Source: Alistipes senegalensis (GTDB lineage Bacteria > Pseudomonadota > Gammaproteobacteria > Burkholderiales > Burkholderiaceae_D). From it: a DNA stretch of 64,000 nt. The DNA lies in contig JAMPER010000001.1 in assembly GCA_023664945.1 (NCBI GenBank), positions 645,652-709,651 on the forward strand, in the 5' to 3' direction. The position numbers and the translations under genes were made by a program. This document shows positions 46,246 to 53,870 of the stretch, piece by piece (within the stretch, counting starts at the first letter, position 1; the number at the start of each line of letters is the position of its first letter). A model generated the notes under the pieces. It made no database searches and was not told where the DNA came from. It worked only from the letters and a program-made list of their open reading frames with translations.

Positions 46246-47436
46246 ATGAGACTAACCCGAAAAAACAGCCTGATTGCGCTGGGCGCTTGCCTGTGTGTGT
46301 TGCTTGCCGGTTGTTCCTCATGGGATGACATGTGGGAAGCGGACAGGATTGACTACAAGAGTGAAAATGCCAAGAATCCGACTCAGCGGCTTGAGATACC
46401 GCCTGATTTGACCCAGTTGCAGCGGGATAACCGCTATGCAGTTCCCGAGGCGGCCTCAGGTACGGTTACGGCGTCGGATTATCAGGAAAAACTGGCTTCG
46501 CAGGCAGGGACGAAGGCTGTGGTGGTGACGCCGGGTTCCGGTGTGGTCGTTGCGCCCAGGGAAGCGACAGATGCCCGTATTGAGCGGGATGGCAGCCAGC
46601 GCTGGCTGGTAGTGAACCGTTCGCCGGAAGAGCTTTGGCAGGAGATCAAGGAATTCTGGCAGGACAACGGGTTTATGATTAATGTGGAATCGCCTTCTAC
46701 GGGCATTATGGAAACGGACTGGGCAGAAAACCGTGCCAAACTGCCGCAGGATTTCATTCGCCGGACATTGGGAAAGGTGATTGATTCGTTGTATTCGACT
46801 GGCGAGCGCGACAAGTTCCGTACCCGCCTGGAGCGCAATGACGATGGTTCCACTGATATTTTCCTGAGCCACAGGGGCGCCCAGGAGGAGCTTGTCGGTT
46901 CCAACAAGGATACGACAATGTGGACTTCCCGTCCGTCTGATCCGGAGCTGGAGGCAGAGTTTCTTTCAAGGCTTTTGGTTCGCCTGACAGATAACCGGGA
47001 AAAAGAGATTGCGGTGGCGAAGAAAGAAGTCGCAGAGGCTCCACAGCAGTTGCGGGCGAATTTGGTCAAACATGACGGGCAGTCTGTTATTGTTGTCGAG
47101 GAAGGGTTTGACAGGCTGTGGCGGCGGGTTGGCCTGGCGCTGGATCGCGTTGGGTTTACGGTTGAGGACCGGGATCGTTCACAGGGGCTGTATTTTGTGC
47201 GCTATGTTGACCAGGATGAAGAAGCCAAGAGCCAGTCTGCCCAGGAAAGGGGCTTTTTCTCCAGGCTGTTTTCTTCGGATGGCGCCAAGGATAAAAAGGC
47301 TATGCGTTACCGGGTTTCTGTCAGGGAAACAACAGGCGGCATGACGCAGGTATCGGTTCAGGATAATGAAGGCAATCCGGAAAGCTCATCAGCGGGAGAG
47401 AAAATCCTGTCCCTGCTGTACGGACAGCTGAAATAG
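46246..47436 (+). CDS. bamC: Outer-membrane assembly lipoprotein BamC (NlpB)
   Basis: 396 residues. The lipoprotein signal ends LLAGC (C23), then SSWDDMWEADRIDYKSENAKNPTQRLEIPPDL, the unstructured N-terminal arm that lies across BamD. Two helix-grip domains follow (about 115-235 and 270-390, each with a VEEGFDRLWRRVGLAL- or NRSPEELWQEIKEFW-like helix). The start MRLTRKN at 46246 places the signal peptide at the N-terminus; the frame opens at a GTG 36 bp earlier. It is an accessory subunit of the outer-membrane protein insertion machine. A small segment separates it from the metallohydrolase gene. Confidence 0.92.
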   Translation: MRLTRKNSLIALGACLCVLLAGCSSWDDMWEADRIDYKSENAKNPTQRLEIPPDLTQLQRDNRYAVPEAASGTVTASDYQEKLASQAGTKAVVVTPGSGVVVAPREATDARIERDGSQRWLVVNRSPEELWQEIKEFWQDNGFMINVESPSTGIMETDWAENRAKLPQDFIRRTLGKVIDSLYSTGERDKFRTRLERNDDGSTDIFLSHRGAQEELVGSNKDTTMWTSRPSDPELEAEFLSRLLVRLTDNREKEIAVAKKEVAEAPQQLRANLVKHDGQSVIVVEEGFDRLWRRVGLALDRVGFTVEDRDRSQGLYFVRYVDQDEEAKSQSAQERGFFSRLFSSDGAKDKKAMRYRVSVRETTGGMTQVSVQDNEGNPESSSAGEKILSLLYGQLK

Positions 47437-47453
47437 GTTGCAAAGACACAGTG

Positions 47454-48257
47454 ATGTCTGTTCGTGTTCCGGGCAAGCGCCTGAAAGTTGCCAGTCTGGG
47501 CAGCGGCAGCAAGGGAAATGCCTTGCTTGTTTCCGCTTCTGACGGCGTGACGACAACCAATGTGATGCTGGATTGCGGGTTCGGCGTGCGGGAAATAGAG
47601 CGCCGGATGGCGCGTGCGGAGATGGCGCCTTCTGCGCTTTCAGCTATTGTTATTACCCATGAGCACCATGATCATGCGGGCAGTGTTTTTCAGTTTGCCT
47701 TGCGGCATCATTTGCCTGTGTGGATGAGCTACGGTACGTTTTATGCGCTCGGCCGGAAGAATACCGATGTGGATATCTGTTTTTGCCAGGATGGCGACAG
47801 GCTGGCTATCGGGGATCTGGAGTTTACGGCGTTTACTGTGCCGCATGATGCGCGTGAGCCTTTGCAGTTTCATGTAACGGACGGCAATGCCCGCCTGGGG
47901 GTTTTGACGGATGCCGGTCAGGTGACGTCTTATCTGGAGATGTCGCTTAATGGCTGTGATGCCTTGATGATAGAGTGCAACCATGACGGCAGAATGCTGG
48001 AATCGTCGTCTTATCCGCCTTTTCTGAAAAGGCGGATAAGCAGCGTGCATGGACATTTGTCCAATGAGGAGGCCGCCTGTTTTATTGAGGGGCTGGGCAA
48101 GGGACGGTTAAAGAAGATTATTGGCGCTCATTTGAGCCAGCAGAATAATTGTCCGGTTTTGGTTAAAAACCGGCTTGAGAAGGCTGCTGAACAAAGCGGT
48201 GCTGAAGTGATTGTTGCCAGCCAGGATGAAGGGTTTGGCTGGCTGGAGATTGCCTGA
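47454..48257 (+). CDS. Metallo-beta-lactamase-fold hydrolase (YycJ/VicX-like)
   Basis: 267 residues. The di-metal site is THEHHDHAG (about 64-72), with further ligands at VPHD, LTDAGQVT and HLSNEE. It resembles YycJ/WalJ proteins and other exonuclease-like MBL-fold enzymes; a role in DNA metabolism is possible but not shown. Start codon: GTG (47451) or ATG (47454); the ATG is preferred. It lies 17 bp after bamC. A 14-bp inverted repeat lies inside its coding region (48010-48040). Confidence 0.88.
   Translation: MSVRVPGKRLKVASLGSGSKGNALLVSASDGVTTTNVMLDCGFGVREIERRMARAEMAPSALSAIVITHEHHDHAGSVFQFALRHHLPVWMSYGTFYALGRKNTDVDICFCQDGDRLAIGDLEFTAFTVPHDAREPLQFHVTDGNARLGVLTDAGQVTSYLEMSLNGCDALMIECNHDGRMLESSSYPPFLKRRISSVHGHLSNEEAACFIEGLGKGRLKKIIGAHLSQQNNCPVLVKNRLEKAAEQSGAEVIVASQDEGFGWLEIA
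48010..48040. repeat. Perfect 14-bp inverted repeat inside the metallohydrolase gene
   Basis: cttatccgcctttt-ctg-aaaaggcggataag. It encodes the conserved YPPFLKRRIS stretch, so the hairpin is embedded in a functional part of the protein. There is no T-run after the 3' arm. Confidence 0.9.
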
Positions 48258-48284
48258 TATTTTTGTTATCTGTTTTCTTGAAAT

Positions 48285-48315
48285 ACAAAAAAGCCGGCGC
48301 TTTGGCCGGCTTTTT
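48285..48315. terminator. Bidirectional terminator between the metallohydrolase and the Ala-rich lipoprotein genes
   Basis: Stem of A6 plus gccggc against gccggc plus T7 with a loop gctttg; T-runs occur on both strands between converging genes. Confidence 0.93.
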
Positions 48316-48338
48316 TTGCACTACCTGTCATTGCTGTA

Positions 48339-48788
48339 TTACTTCTTGGCAGCTTCTTTTACTTCAGCTTTGGCGTCAGCAACAGCTTCTTTGGCGTCAG
48401 CTTTAACTTCTTTTGCTGCGTCTTTTACTTCAGCTTTGGCATCAGCGGCAGCTTCTTTTACTTCAGCTTTGGCATCAGCAGCGGCGTCTTTTACTTCAGC
48501 TTTGGCAGCATCAGCAGCTTTGGCGGCATCGCCTTTTGCATCGGCAGCGGCTTTGGCAGCTTCAGCTTCTGCTTTCTTGGTAGCTTCACCGGCAGCTTTG
48601 GCGGCAGCTTCGGCAGAGTCAATTTCAGCAGCTTGTTTCTTCAGGGCGGCTGCTTCTTCCAGCTTGCCTTCTTTTTCCAGTTTCAGGGCTTCCCTGCGCA
48701 TTTGGTCTTGTTTCGGCGGTTCGCCGTATTTGCAAGCAGATAACGCGCCAACAGCCACCAGGGCAGCGATCAAGAGCGATTTTTTCAT
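48339..48788 (-). CDS. Ala/Lys-rich lipoprotein with five 11-residue repeats
   Basis: 149 residues. The signal peptide MKKSLLIAALVAVGALSAC places the acylated cysteine at 19. Residues 20-70 form a charged helix-prone stretch (KLEKEGKLEEAAALKKQAAEID). From 95 to the end the protein is five exact-length 11-residue repeats of the type AKAEVKDAAAD, encoded by 33-bp units. Such 11-mers resemble LEA group 3 or apolipoprotein-like amphipathic helices. It is probably an abundant envelope lipoprotein, perhaps a membrane or peptidoglycan spacer or stress protectant. No family name could be given. It has its own promoter and shares a terminator with the converging metallohydrolase gene. Confidence 0.87.
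   Translation of the reverse strand: MKKSLLIAALVAVGALSACKYGEPPKQDQMRREALKLEKEGKLEEAAALKKQAAEIDSAEAAAKAAGEATKKAEAEAAKAAADAKGDAAKAADAAKAEVKDAAADAKAEVKEAAADAKAEVKDAAKEVKADAKEAVADAKAEVKEAAKK
48342..48506. repeat. 33-bp tandem repeat, five units, in the Ala-rich lipoprotein gene
   Basis: Units encode AKAEVKDAAAD, AKAEVKEAAAD, AKAEVKDAAKE, VKADAKEAVAD and AKAEVKEAAKK. The period equals 11 codons, so copy-number changes keep the frame. Confidence 0.88.
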
Positions 48789-48909
48789 TTTTTTCCCTTC
48801 AAAGATATAACAATCAAATTACCGGTAATAAGTACTTCCATTTAGGGATGTTTCGGAGAACTCCTGCAGCCGTTTTGCCGGTGCCTTCGAACGTACCCTA
48901 ATAGCTGTA

Positions 48910-48937
48910 ATTATAGCTATTTTTTAGCGCTTGTAAC
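48910..48937 (-). promoter_or_regulatory. Promoter of the Ala-rich lipoprotein
   Basis: On the minus strand: -35 GTTACA (48932-48937), 16-bp spacer, perfect -10 TATAAT (48910-48915). The leader to the start codon is about 115 nt. The -10 box sits in an inverted repeat (48900-48921), which could bind a regulator. Confidence 0.65.
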
Positions 48938-49231
48938 AGATAAGCCGGATGTTTCGCTTTATAGGCTGGCATCCGGTTCACCTGCGGCAGGTTACGGGCT
49001 GGCACAGGTGAAATTTTCTGCTATGCAAGGAAAGTGTATATCAAGAATTCACGGTTTTTAATACCTGTGGTTTAAAAAGTGGGACATTACGACAAAAAAG
49101 GGATTGGAGCGGAGAAGAGGCCTGGGAATAATGGCAAAAAAGAGACAATTATCACGGGCGGATGTTCTTTGATTCGCTTAAAGGAAAATTCCGTTTGGGC
49201 AAGAGAAGATATTGGCGCTGTGTGAAAAAGG

Positions 49232-49237
49232 TATAAT
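49232..49237 (+). promoter_or_regulatory. Perfect -10 box for the SlyD-type gene
   Basis: TATAAT, 39 bases before the chosen ATG; no -35 box at standard spacing is convincing. Confidence 0.45.
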
Positions 49238-49276
49238 CCCGGCATGGGCCAACAAGGGGTTTTCCGGGGAGACAAC

Positions 49277-49816
49277 ATGAAAATTACCAAGGACACGGTT
49301 GTTACTGTGCGTTATACATTGTCGGATGCGCAAAACAATCTGCTTGAGGAGGGGCAGGAGCCTATCGTTTATTTGCATGGCGGATATGAGAATACGCTGC
49401 CGGCTATTGAAAGGGCGTTGGATGGCAAGGAGGCCGGTTATACCACCATGATTCAGGTTGAGCCGGGGGAAGCGTTTGGCGAATATGATCCTTCCCTTGT
49501 CAGGGTTGAAGACAGGGACAAGTTTCCGACTCCCCTGGAAGTCGGCATGCAGTTTGAAGGGATTCCGGAAGAAAGCGGGGAGGACGAGGAGGAAGATGCG
49601 GTTATTTTTGTTGTGACCGATATTGCGGACGGCAAGGTCATTTTGGATGGCAATCATCCTCTTGCCGGTATTGCGTTGCGTTTTGCGCTGGATGTGGTGG
49701 CGGTGCGGGCAGCCACGCCGGAGGAGGTGGCGCACCAGCATGCGCACGGGCCGGACTTTGACGACGATAATGACGGGGAAGAGGACGGACAGTACCGCAG
49801 TATCATTGTTCATTGA
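49277..49816 (+). CDS. FKBP-type peptidyl-prolyl isomerase, SlyD-like
   Basis: 179 residues. The FKBP core starts MKITKDTVVTVRYTLSDAQNNLLEEGQEPIVYLHGGYENTLPAIERALDGKEAGY, the SlyD layout, with the inserted chaperone flap (IF domain) covering about 75-135. The end is His/Asp-rich (HQHAHGPDFDDDNDGEEDG), like the metal-binding tails of SlyD, though shorter and more acidic. It catalyses prolyl isomerisation and may bind nickel. The ATG at 49277 is preceded by gggga; a longer frame from 49244 has no such site. Confidence 0.9.
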   Translation: MKITKDTVVTVRYTLSDAQNNLLEEGQEPIVYLHGGYENTLPAIERALDGKEAGYTTMIQVEPGEAFGEYDPSLVRVEDRDKFPTPLEVGMQFEGIPEESGEDEEEDAVIFVVTDIADGKVILDGNHPLAGIALRFALDVVAVRAATPEEVAHQHAHGPDFDDDNDGEEDGQYRSIIVH

Positions 49817-49893
49817 TTTGACGGGGAAAATGGTCATTGACCGTTTTTTGCGCGCCAAGCTAAAATAACCGGCTGGCGATTTCTGGGAAGCGT

Positions 49894-50643
49894 ATGCGTC
49901 GAAAACTGTTTGTCGGTAACTGGAAAATGAATGGCAGCCTGGTGGCAAACGGCAGTTTGCTGCGCGGCATCAAGGCTGGTGCTATGGAAGCGCAAGGGGA
50001 TCTGGCGGTTTGTGTGCCGGCCTGTTATCTTGCGCAGTGTGCCGAGATCCTGATTCAGTCCGGTATTGCACTGGGTGCGCAGGATGTTTCTTCCCATACG
50101 ATTGGCGCCTATACCGGCGAGGTGTCGGCCAGGATGCTACAGGATTTTGGCTGCCGGTATGTTATTGTCGGCCACTCGGAAAGACGGGAATATCATGGCG
50201 AGACAGATGAGGAAATTGCGCACAAGGCGCAACGTGCCATGGCTGCCGGCCTGACGCCGATTGTTTGTGTCGGCGAAACACTGGCAGAGCGGGAGGCCGG
50301 GCATACGCGGGATGTGATTGAGATGCAGATGGGCGCGTTTTTGTCGGTGCTGGAGCCGGAAGAGGCCAATGACCTGATTATTGCGTATGAACCGATATGG
50401 GCGGTGGGCACGGGCCGGACTGCCACGCCGGAAATGGCGCAGGAGGTTCATGCCATGCTGAGGAAGATTCTGGTGAAAAAAAGCGAGGAAGCCGGCGACC
50501 GGGTGCGTATTTTGTATGGTGGCAGCATGCGGCCTTCCAATGCGCGTGAATTGCTCAGTATGCCGGATATTGACGGCGGCCTGATTGGGGGGGCTGCCTT
50601 GAAAGCCGCTGATTTTCTGGCAATTGCCAAAGCTGTATTATAA
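49894..50643 (+). CDS. tpiA: Triosephosphate isomerase
   Basis: 249 residues. All catalytic residues are present: K11 in GNWKMNG, the histidine in VIVGHSERR, and the glutamate in [14 protein letters not shown]. The C-terminal phosphate loop is [12 protein letters not shown] ... IGGAALK. It interconverts dihydroxyacetone phosphate and glyceraldehyde-3-phosphate. It is 68 bp upstream of secG, the conserved tpiA-secG order. Confidence 0.97.
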   Translation: MRRKLFVGNWKMNGSLVANGSLLRGIKAGAMEAQGDLAVCVPACYLAQCAEILIQSGIALGAQDVSSHTIGAYTGEVSARMLQDFGCRYVIVGHSERREYHGETDEEIAHKAQRAMAAGLTPIVCVGETLAEREAGHTRDVIEMQMGAFLSVLEPEEANDLIIAYEPIWAVGTGRTATPEMAQEVHAMLRKILVKKSEEAGDRVRILYGGSMRPSNARELLSMPDIDGGLIGGAALKAADFLAIAKAVL

Positions 50644-50644
50644 T
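50617..50644 (+). promoter_or_regulatory. Possible secG promoter inside the end of tpiA
   Basis: -35 CTGGCA (50617-50622), 16-bp spacer, -10 TATAAT (50639-50644). A second TATAAT lies at 50655-50660 without a matching -35 box. Confidence 0.4.
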
Positions 50645-50711
50645 TACTCCTTTTTATAATTGTGCGCCTTTGCCGGGCGGCGGGAATTGAAGAGGAAAGA
50701 AGAAACGTATT

Positions 50712-51092
50712 ATGTTGTTTAAAATTATTATTGCTGTTCAGGTTCTTTCTGCACTGGCTATTATCGGTCTTGTATTGATGCAGCATGGCAAAGGTGCCGA
50801 TATGGGCGCTGCTTTTGGCGCCGGTGCTTCGGGCAGCCTTTTTGGCGCTACGGGGTCTTCCAATTTTCTTTCCCGTTCAACGGCTGTTGCAGCGGTGATC
50901 TTTTTTCTGGCAACGCTGGCGATGGCTTATCTGGGGCATCGCCCTGCGCCGAAAGCGACGGTGACAGACCAGCTGGAGACGATGACGGTTGCGCCGGCCC
51001 AGGTTCAGCAACAGGAGAAACCGGCGGCAGCCGGGATGGCCGCCGTGCCGGGGGCTGTTGGTTCTGCACCTGATGATGCCGGGAAAAAATAG
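50712..51092 (+). CDS. secG: Protein translocase subunit SecG
   Basis: 126 residues. Two membrane helices (about 2-20 and 53-75) flank the conserved Gly-rich link HGKGADMGAAFGAGASGSLFGATGSSNFLSR. The hydrophilic Ala/Pro/Gln tail (about 80-126) is longer than in E. coli (110 residues). It assists SecYE in protein export. It is followed by tRNA-Leu and, in many betaproteobacteria, directly by nuoA. Confidence 0.95.
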   Translation: MLFKIIIAVQVLSALAIIGLVLMQHGKGADMGAAFGAGASGSLFGATGSSNFLSRSTAVAAVIFFLATLAMAYLGHRPAPKATVTDQLETMTVAPAQVQQQEKPAAAGMAAVPGAVGSAPDDAGKK

Positions 51093-51121
51093 GTGAGGCC
51101 GATCATTTTTATAAAATGCGC

Positions 51122-51150
51122 TTGAAGAAATAGCCGGATATTGAGATAAT
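51122..51150 (+). promoter_or_regulatory. Promoter of tRNA-Leu
   Basis: -35 TTGAAG (51122-51127), 17-bp spacer, -10 GATAAT (51145-51150). It ends ten bases before the tRNA. Confidence 0.75.
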
Positions 51151-51160
51151 TCGTATCCTT

Positions 51161-51245
51161 GCCGACGTGGTGGAACTGGTAGACACGCTATCTTGAGGGG
51201 GTAGTAACGAAAGTTGTGCGAGTTCGATTCTCGCCGTCGGCACCA
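51161..51245 (+). tRNA. tRNA-Leu (anticodon GAG)
   Basis: 85 nt with a long variable arm and encoded CCA. Acceptor GCCGACG pairs with CGTCGGC, anticodon stem CTATC/GGTAG with loop TTGAGGG gives anticodon GAG, and the T-arm is GCGAG/CTCGC around TTCGATT. It has its own promoter and terminator. Its 3' end is a usual target for integrases, and an integrase remnant lies 170 bp downstream. Confidence 0.96.
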
Positions 51246-51279
51246 AACAATAGTCCAGGAAATACAAGGACGCCAAAAG

Positions 51280-51317
51280 GCCGCGTAAATTCAACAGGTT
51301 GCGCGGCTTTTTCTTTT
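51280..51317 (+). terminator. Intrinsic terminator of tRNA-Leu
   Basis: Stem gccgcgtaa / ttgcgcggc (nine pairs, one G-U) followed by TTTTTCTTTT. Confidence 0.85.
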
Positions 51318-51367
51318 GCTGGTTGTCCGGGGAACTCCTGTATTGTCTTGTTATATCCGGTAATTTT

Positions 51368-51413
51368 GGGTAGATATTTTGCAGTTGTTTGACTCTACCC
51401 ATTTTTATCTACC
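51368..51413. repeat. TCTACCC repeats before the integrase remnant
   Basis: gggtaga (51368-51374) is inverted against tctaccc (51394-51400), which is also repeated directly as tctacc (51408-51413). Repeats of this type with T-rich spacers are common just ahead of P4-type integrase genes, where they act as arm sites. Function here is inferred. Confidence 0.55.
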
Positions 51414-51414
51414 A

Positions 51415-51558
51415 ATGGCAAAACAGATTGCCCACTGGCGCAAAAGCAGATTGATAACGCCAGGCCAAAAGAAAAAATATGCCCTGTTTGATGGCTAAGG
51501 CCTGTATCTTGAGGTTGCCCAAACTGGCGGGAAGCTATGGCGCATGAAGGCAAGGCTT
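51415..51558 (+). pseudogene. Remnant of a P4-type tyrosine integrase (N-terminal DUF4102 part)
   Basis: The reading from ATG 51415 gives MAKQIAHWRKSRLITPGQKKKYALFDG, a stop, then GLYLEVAQTGGKLWRMKARL in the same frame. This is the conserved start of phage P4-family integrases (PGxKKYxLFDGxGLYLEVxPTGxKLWRxKYR), so the internal TAA marks decay. Similarity fades after about 51558, and no catalytic domain is present. Together with tRNA-Leu upstream it marks an old integration event. Confidence 0.8.
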
Positions 51559-51691
51559 GCAGCCTGTTTTTCTGGCGGCACATAGGGAATAAAGGAATAC
51601 CTGCAAGCAGGCAGTGGGGTTTGTCTGCATATCGCGCGGATGTGCCGGATGATGCCATAATGTGGCAGCTAACCAGAAAGGAGGCAATGAG

Positions 51692-52279
51692 ATGAAAACG
51701 TATATGGCGCCCGTTTCGCTGGACAGGATACCCCGTTTGCTGAATCATGGGCCGGTAACGCTGGTTTCGGCCCGTCATGGCGGGGTGGATAATGTGATGA
51801 CGGTGGCATGGTCGTGCCTTTTGGATTTTGCGCCGCCAAAGGTGATGGTTGTGCTGGGCAAGGGGGCAAAAACCCGGGAGCTGATTGAGAAAAGCGGCAG
51901 GTTTGTTGTTCAGGTGCCGACGGCGGCGCAGGTGGAGATGACTTACCAGGCGGGGCATACCAGCCGGGCGGAAGATCCGGACAAGCTGGCGCATTGCGGT
52001 GTCACGCTTTTTGATATGGAAGGGCATGATTTGCCGTTTGTCCAGGGGTGCGCGGCCTGGCTGGCCTGCCGCCTGCTGCCGGAACAGCGCAATCAGGAAG
52101 TGTATGACCTGTTTATGGCGGAAGTGGTGGAAGCCTGGGCAGATACGCGGGTATTTCGTGACGGCAGGTGGCAGTTTGAGGAGGCTGGTTCCTCATGGCG
52201 CAGCCTGCATTATGTGGCGGGCGGCCGTTTTTACCTGACAGGCGAGCCGCTGGACACGGCGGAAGGGATGCCGAAATAA
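51692..52279 (+). CDS. Flavin reductase family protein (FMN-binding split barrel)
   Basis: 195 residues. It has the flavoredoxin-like layout: MAPVSLDRIPRLLNHGPVTLVSA, the N-terminal FMN-contacting block MTVAWSCLLDFAPPKVMVVLG, and later TYQAGHTSRAEDPDKLAH and YVAGGRFYLTGEPL. It probably binds FMN and transfers electrons or reduces a flavin for a partner enzyme. The start has a perfect aggagg. It is the first intact gene after the integrase remnant. No partner oxygenase lies nearby. Confidence 0.88.
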   Translation: MKTYMAPVSLDRIPRLLNHGPVTLVSARHGGVDNVMTVAWSCLLDFAPPKVMVVLGKGAKTRELIEKSGRFVVQVPTAAQVEMTYQAGHTSRAEDPDKLAHCGVTLFDMEGHDLPFVQGCAAWLACRLLPEQRNQEVYDLFMAEVVEAWADTRVFRDGRWQFEEAGSSWRSLHYVAGGRFYLTGEPLDTAEGMPK

Positions 52280-52335
52280 AAGGCAGTGCCATCTTTTTCT
52301 CATCATTGTTTGTCTTGTATCAGTATATGGCTGGC

Positions 52336-52368
52336 GGGCCGGCACTAGCATGGGAAATGTGCCGGCCC
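52336..52368. repeat. GC-rich inverted repeat between the flavin reductase and the exported-protein gene
   Basis: gggccggcac / gtgccggccc, 10-bp arms with a 13-nt loop. No T-run follows. Part of the arm, ggcgggccgg, is repeated directly at 52391-52400. Confidence 0.65.
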
Positions 52369-52424
52369 CGCAGGGAGTGAACCGTTTTATGGCGGGCCGG
52401 TCTTGTTCCATAAAAGGAGAAAGG

Positions 52425-52943
52425 ATGATGGGAATAAGGACGGCAGCAGGTTGTTTGCGGGGGATTCCGCTGGCAGTAGCGATAATGCTGGTTTCGCCAT
52501 GGGCGGTATCGCAGGAAAGTGCAACGCGGGAAGAAGCCCGGATGGCGGTCAGGCAGGCAGATGCGCTGGATTTTCCGGTTGTGACGCTCATGCACTGGAA
52601 GGCAGCTTCCGATGAATCCCGTTACGGTTTTCTGATTGGGTTTACTTCTGCCATTGAGATGGAAAAAGAATGGCAGGGCGGCAAGCCTCTTCCCCTTGAA
52701 GAGAGCCTGACCCAGACATGGGCCAGGGGGTTTGACCATGTGACGCTCAAGGATATTGCCAACAATATCAATGCGTATGTTGCCGCCAATCCGGACAAGC
52801 TGGATGTGCCGCTGGTTGAATATCTCTGGTATGCCTATGCGCAGCCTCAGGTGAATGAAAAGGTCAGTGGTAAAAAACTGGAAGGCCAGGTGCAGAGTAA
52901 ATGGGCAAACGGGATTCAACCTGCCATGAAGGGAGGACGGTAA
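52425..52943 (+). CDS. Exported protein of unknown function (possibly Rap1a/Tai-like fold)
   Basis: 172 residues. A signal peptide (GIPLAVAIMLVSPWAVSQ, cut near residue 35) is followed by a mostly helical mature part. The segment TLKDIANNINAYVAANPDKLDVPLVEYLWYAYAQPQVNE looks like the helix pair of Rap1a/Tai immunity-like proteins (VVxKYLxxHPxxLxxPAxxLVxxAL), but the match is weak and several conserved cysteines of that family are missing. Start MMGIRTAAGC has aaggag upstream. It is one base upstream of the glycine-zipper gene, so they are co-transcribed. Confidence 0.6.
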   Translation: MMGIRTAAGCLRGIPLAVAIMLVSPWAVSQESATREEARMAVRQADALDFPVVTLMHWKAASDESRYGFLIGFTSAIEMEKEWQGGKPLPLEESLTQTWARGFDHVTLKDIANNINAYVAANPDKLDVPLVEYLWYAYAQPQVNEKVSGKKLEGQVQSKWANGIQPAMKGGR

Positions 52944-52944
52944 G

Positions 52945-53166
52945 ATGAACAGCCTGACAGTAGCGGCAGCTGTGGCCTGCCTTGCCACGATGATAGGATG
53001 TACCAATATGAGCAGCGGCCAGCAGGGGGCGCTTTCCGGCGCGGCGATTGGCGCTGGTGCGGGAGCAGGCATTGGCGCGTTGACTGGCGGCCATGCCGGT
53101 ACAGGCGCTTTGATTGGCGGCGCGCTGGGCGGGGTTGCCGGCGGTATTTATGGCAAGAACAAGTAG
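52945..53166 (+). CDS. Small glycine-zipper lipoprotein
   Basis: 73 residues. The signal ends LATMIGC (C19), then a Gly/Ala-rich zipper GALSGAAIGAGAGAGIGALTGGHAGTGALIGGALGGVAGGIYG with repeated GxxxG motifs, as in YMGG-like and OmpA-like glycine-zipper proteins. Such proteins insert or oligomerise in the outer membrane. It pairs with the preceding exported protein (gap of one base). A terminator follows. Confidence 0.85.
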   Translation: MNSLTVAAAVACLATMIGCTNMSSGQQGALSGAAIGAGAGAGIGALTGGHAGTGALIGGALGGVAGGIYGKNK

Positions 53167-53507
53167 TATGCCTGGGGCCGAAAGAAGGCGGGCCAGGTTA
53201 TGATGGCCCGTTTTCTTTTTGGTTGTTAATCCGGCAGGCGCAGGTTGGCGTTTGTTGCAGAAACCGGTTTAAGGTGTTGCCGGGAGCAGGTGGCACCTGG
53301 CCCGCTTCGGAATGGTGCGGCTCTCTTTGGGGAACGGCGGTTCAGGTGTATCATATTACCCGGTATGGGTATGCGGTTTTTCTCTTTCTTTTCAGGTTTT
53401 TCAGGATATCCTTTTTATTCGGGCAAGGCTGTTGCTGTTTCCGATGGAGGAGGGGTGGCTGTATCCTGTTCTGTATGCCTTGTGCTTTCAGGCAGGGGTA
53501 GCCGGAC
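53167..53507. other. Intergenic region upstream of nuoA
   Basis: 341 bases without a convincing gene. It contains the terminator of the glycine-zipper gene and must contain the nuo promoter. The best candidate is TTGGGG (53327-53332), 16-bp spacer, TATCAT (53349-53354), which is weak. Confidence 0.45.
53189..53220 (+). terminator. Intrinsic terminator downstream of the glycine-zipper gene
   Basis: Stem cgggcca / tggcccg with an 8-nt loop, followed by TTTTCTTTTT. Confidence 0.88.
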
Positions 53508-53867
53508 GTGATCGCTGAAACCTATTTCCCGGTTCTTCTGTTTATCCTGGTTGGCGGGCTTTTCAGTATTTTTTCTCTTTTGGCAGGCAGGCTGGCTGCG
53601 CCGCACCGGCCCGATGCCGAAAAGAATTCGCCTTATGAATGCGGTTTCCCCGCTTTTGATCAGGCACGGGTGAAGTTTGATGTGCGCTATTATCTGGTCG
53701 CTATTCTTTTTATCCTGTTTGATCTGGAAACGGCTTTTCTGTTCCCCTGGGCGGCAGCGTTAAGGGATATTGGCTGGCAGGGGGTGGCGGCAATGCTGGT
53801 TTTTATTGCCGAGCTGGCTGTCGGGCTGTGGTATGTCTGGAAAAGAGGGGCGCTGGACTGGGAGTGA
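53508..53867 (+). CDS. nuoA: NADH-quinone oxidoreductase subunit A
   Basis: 119 residues with three membrane helices. The conserved [40 protein letters not shown] block is present. GTG start at 53508, with aggggt a short way upstream. It is a proton-pumping arm subunit of complex I near the quinone site. First gene of the nuo operon. Confidence 0.95.
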   Translation: MIAETYFPVLLFILVGGLFSIFSLLAGRLAAPHRPDAEKNSPYECGFPAFDQARVKFDVRYYLVAILFILFDLETAFLFPWAAALRDIGWQGVAAMLVFIAELAVGLWYVWKRGALDWE

Positions 53868-53870
53868 CGG

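Larger units (their letters stand above)
48789..49276. other. Divergent intergenic region between the Ala-rich lipoprotein and SlyD-type genes
   Basis: 488 bases with no convincing gene; short frames inside it lack ribosome sites and protein-like composition. It holds the lipoprotein promoter (48910-48937) and the -10 of the slyD-like gene (49232-49237). The 7-bp-arm repeat aatagct / agctatt (48900-48921) overlaps the lipoprotein -10 box. Confidence 0.6.

Noticed and set aside
53221..53507. Short open frames upstream of nuoA
   Set aside because: They overlap in several frames, lack ribosome sites and show no protein-like pattern.
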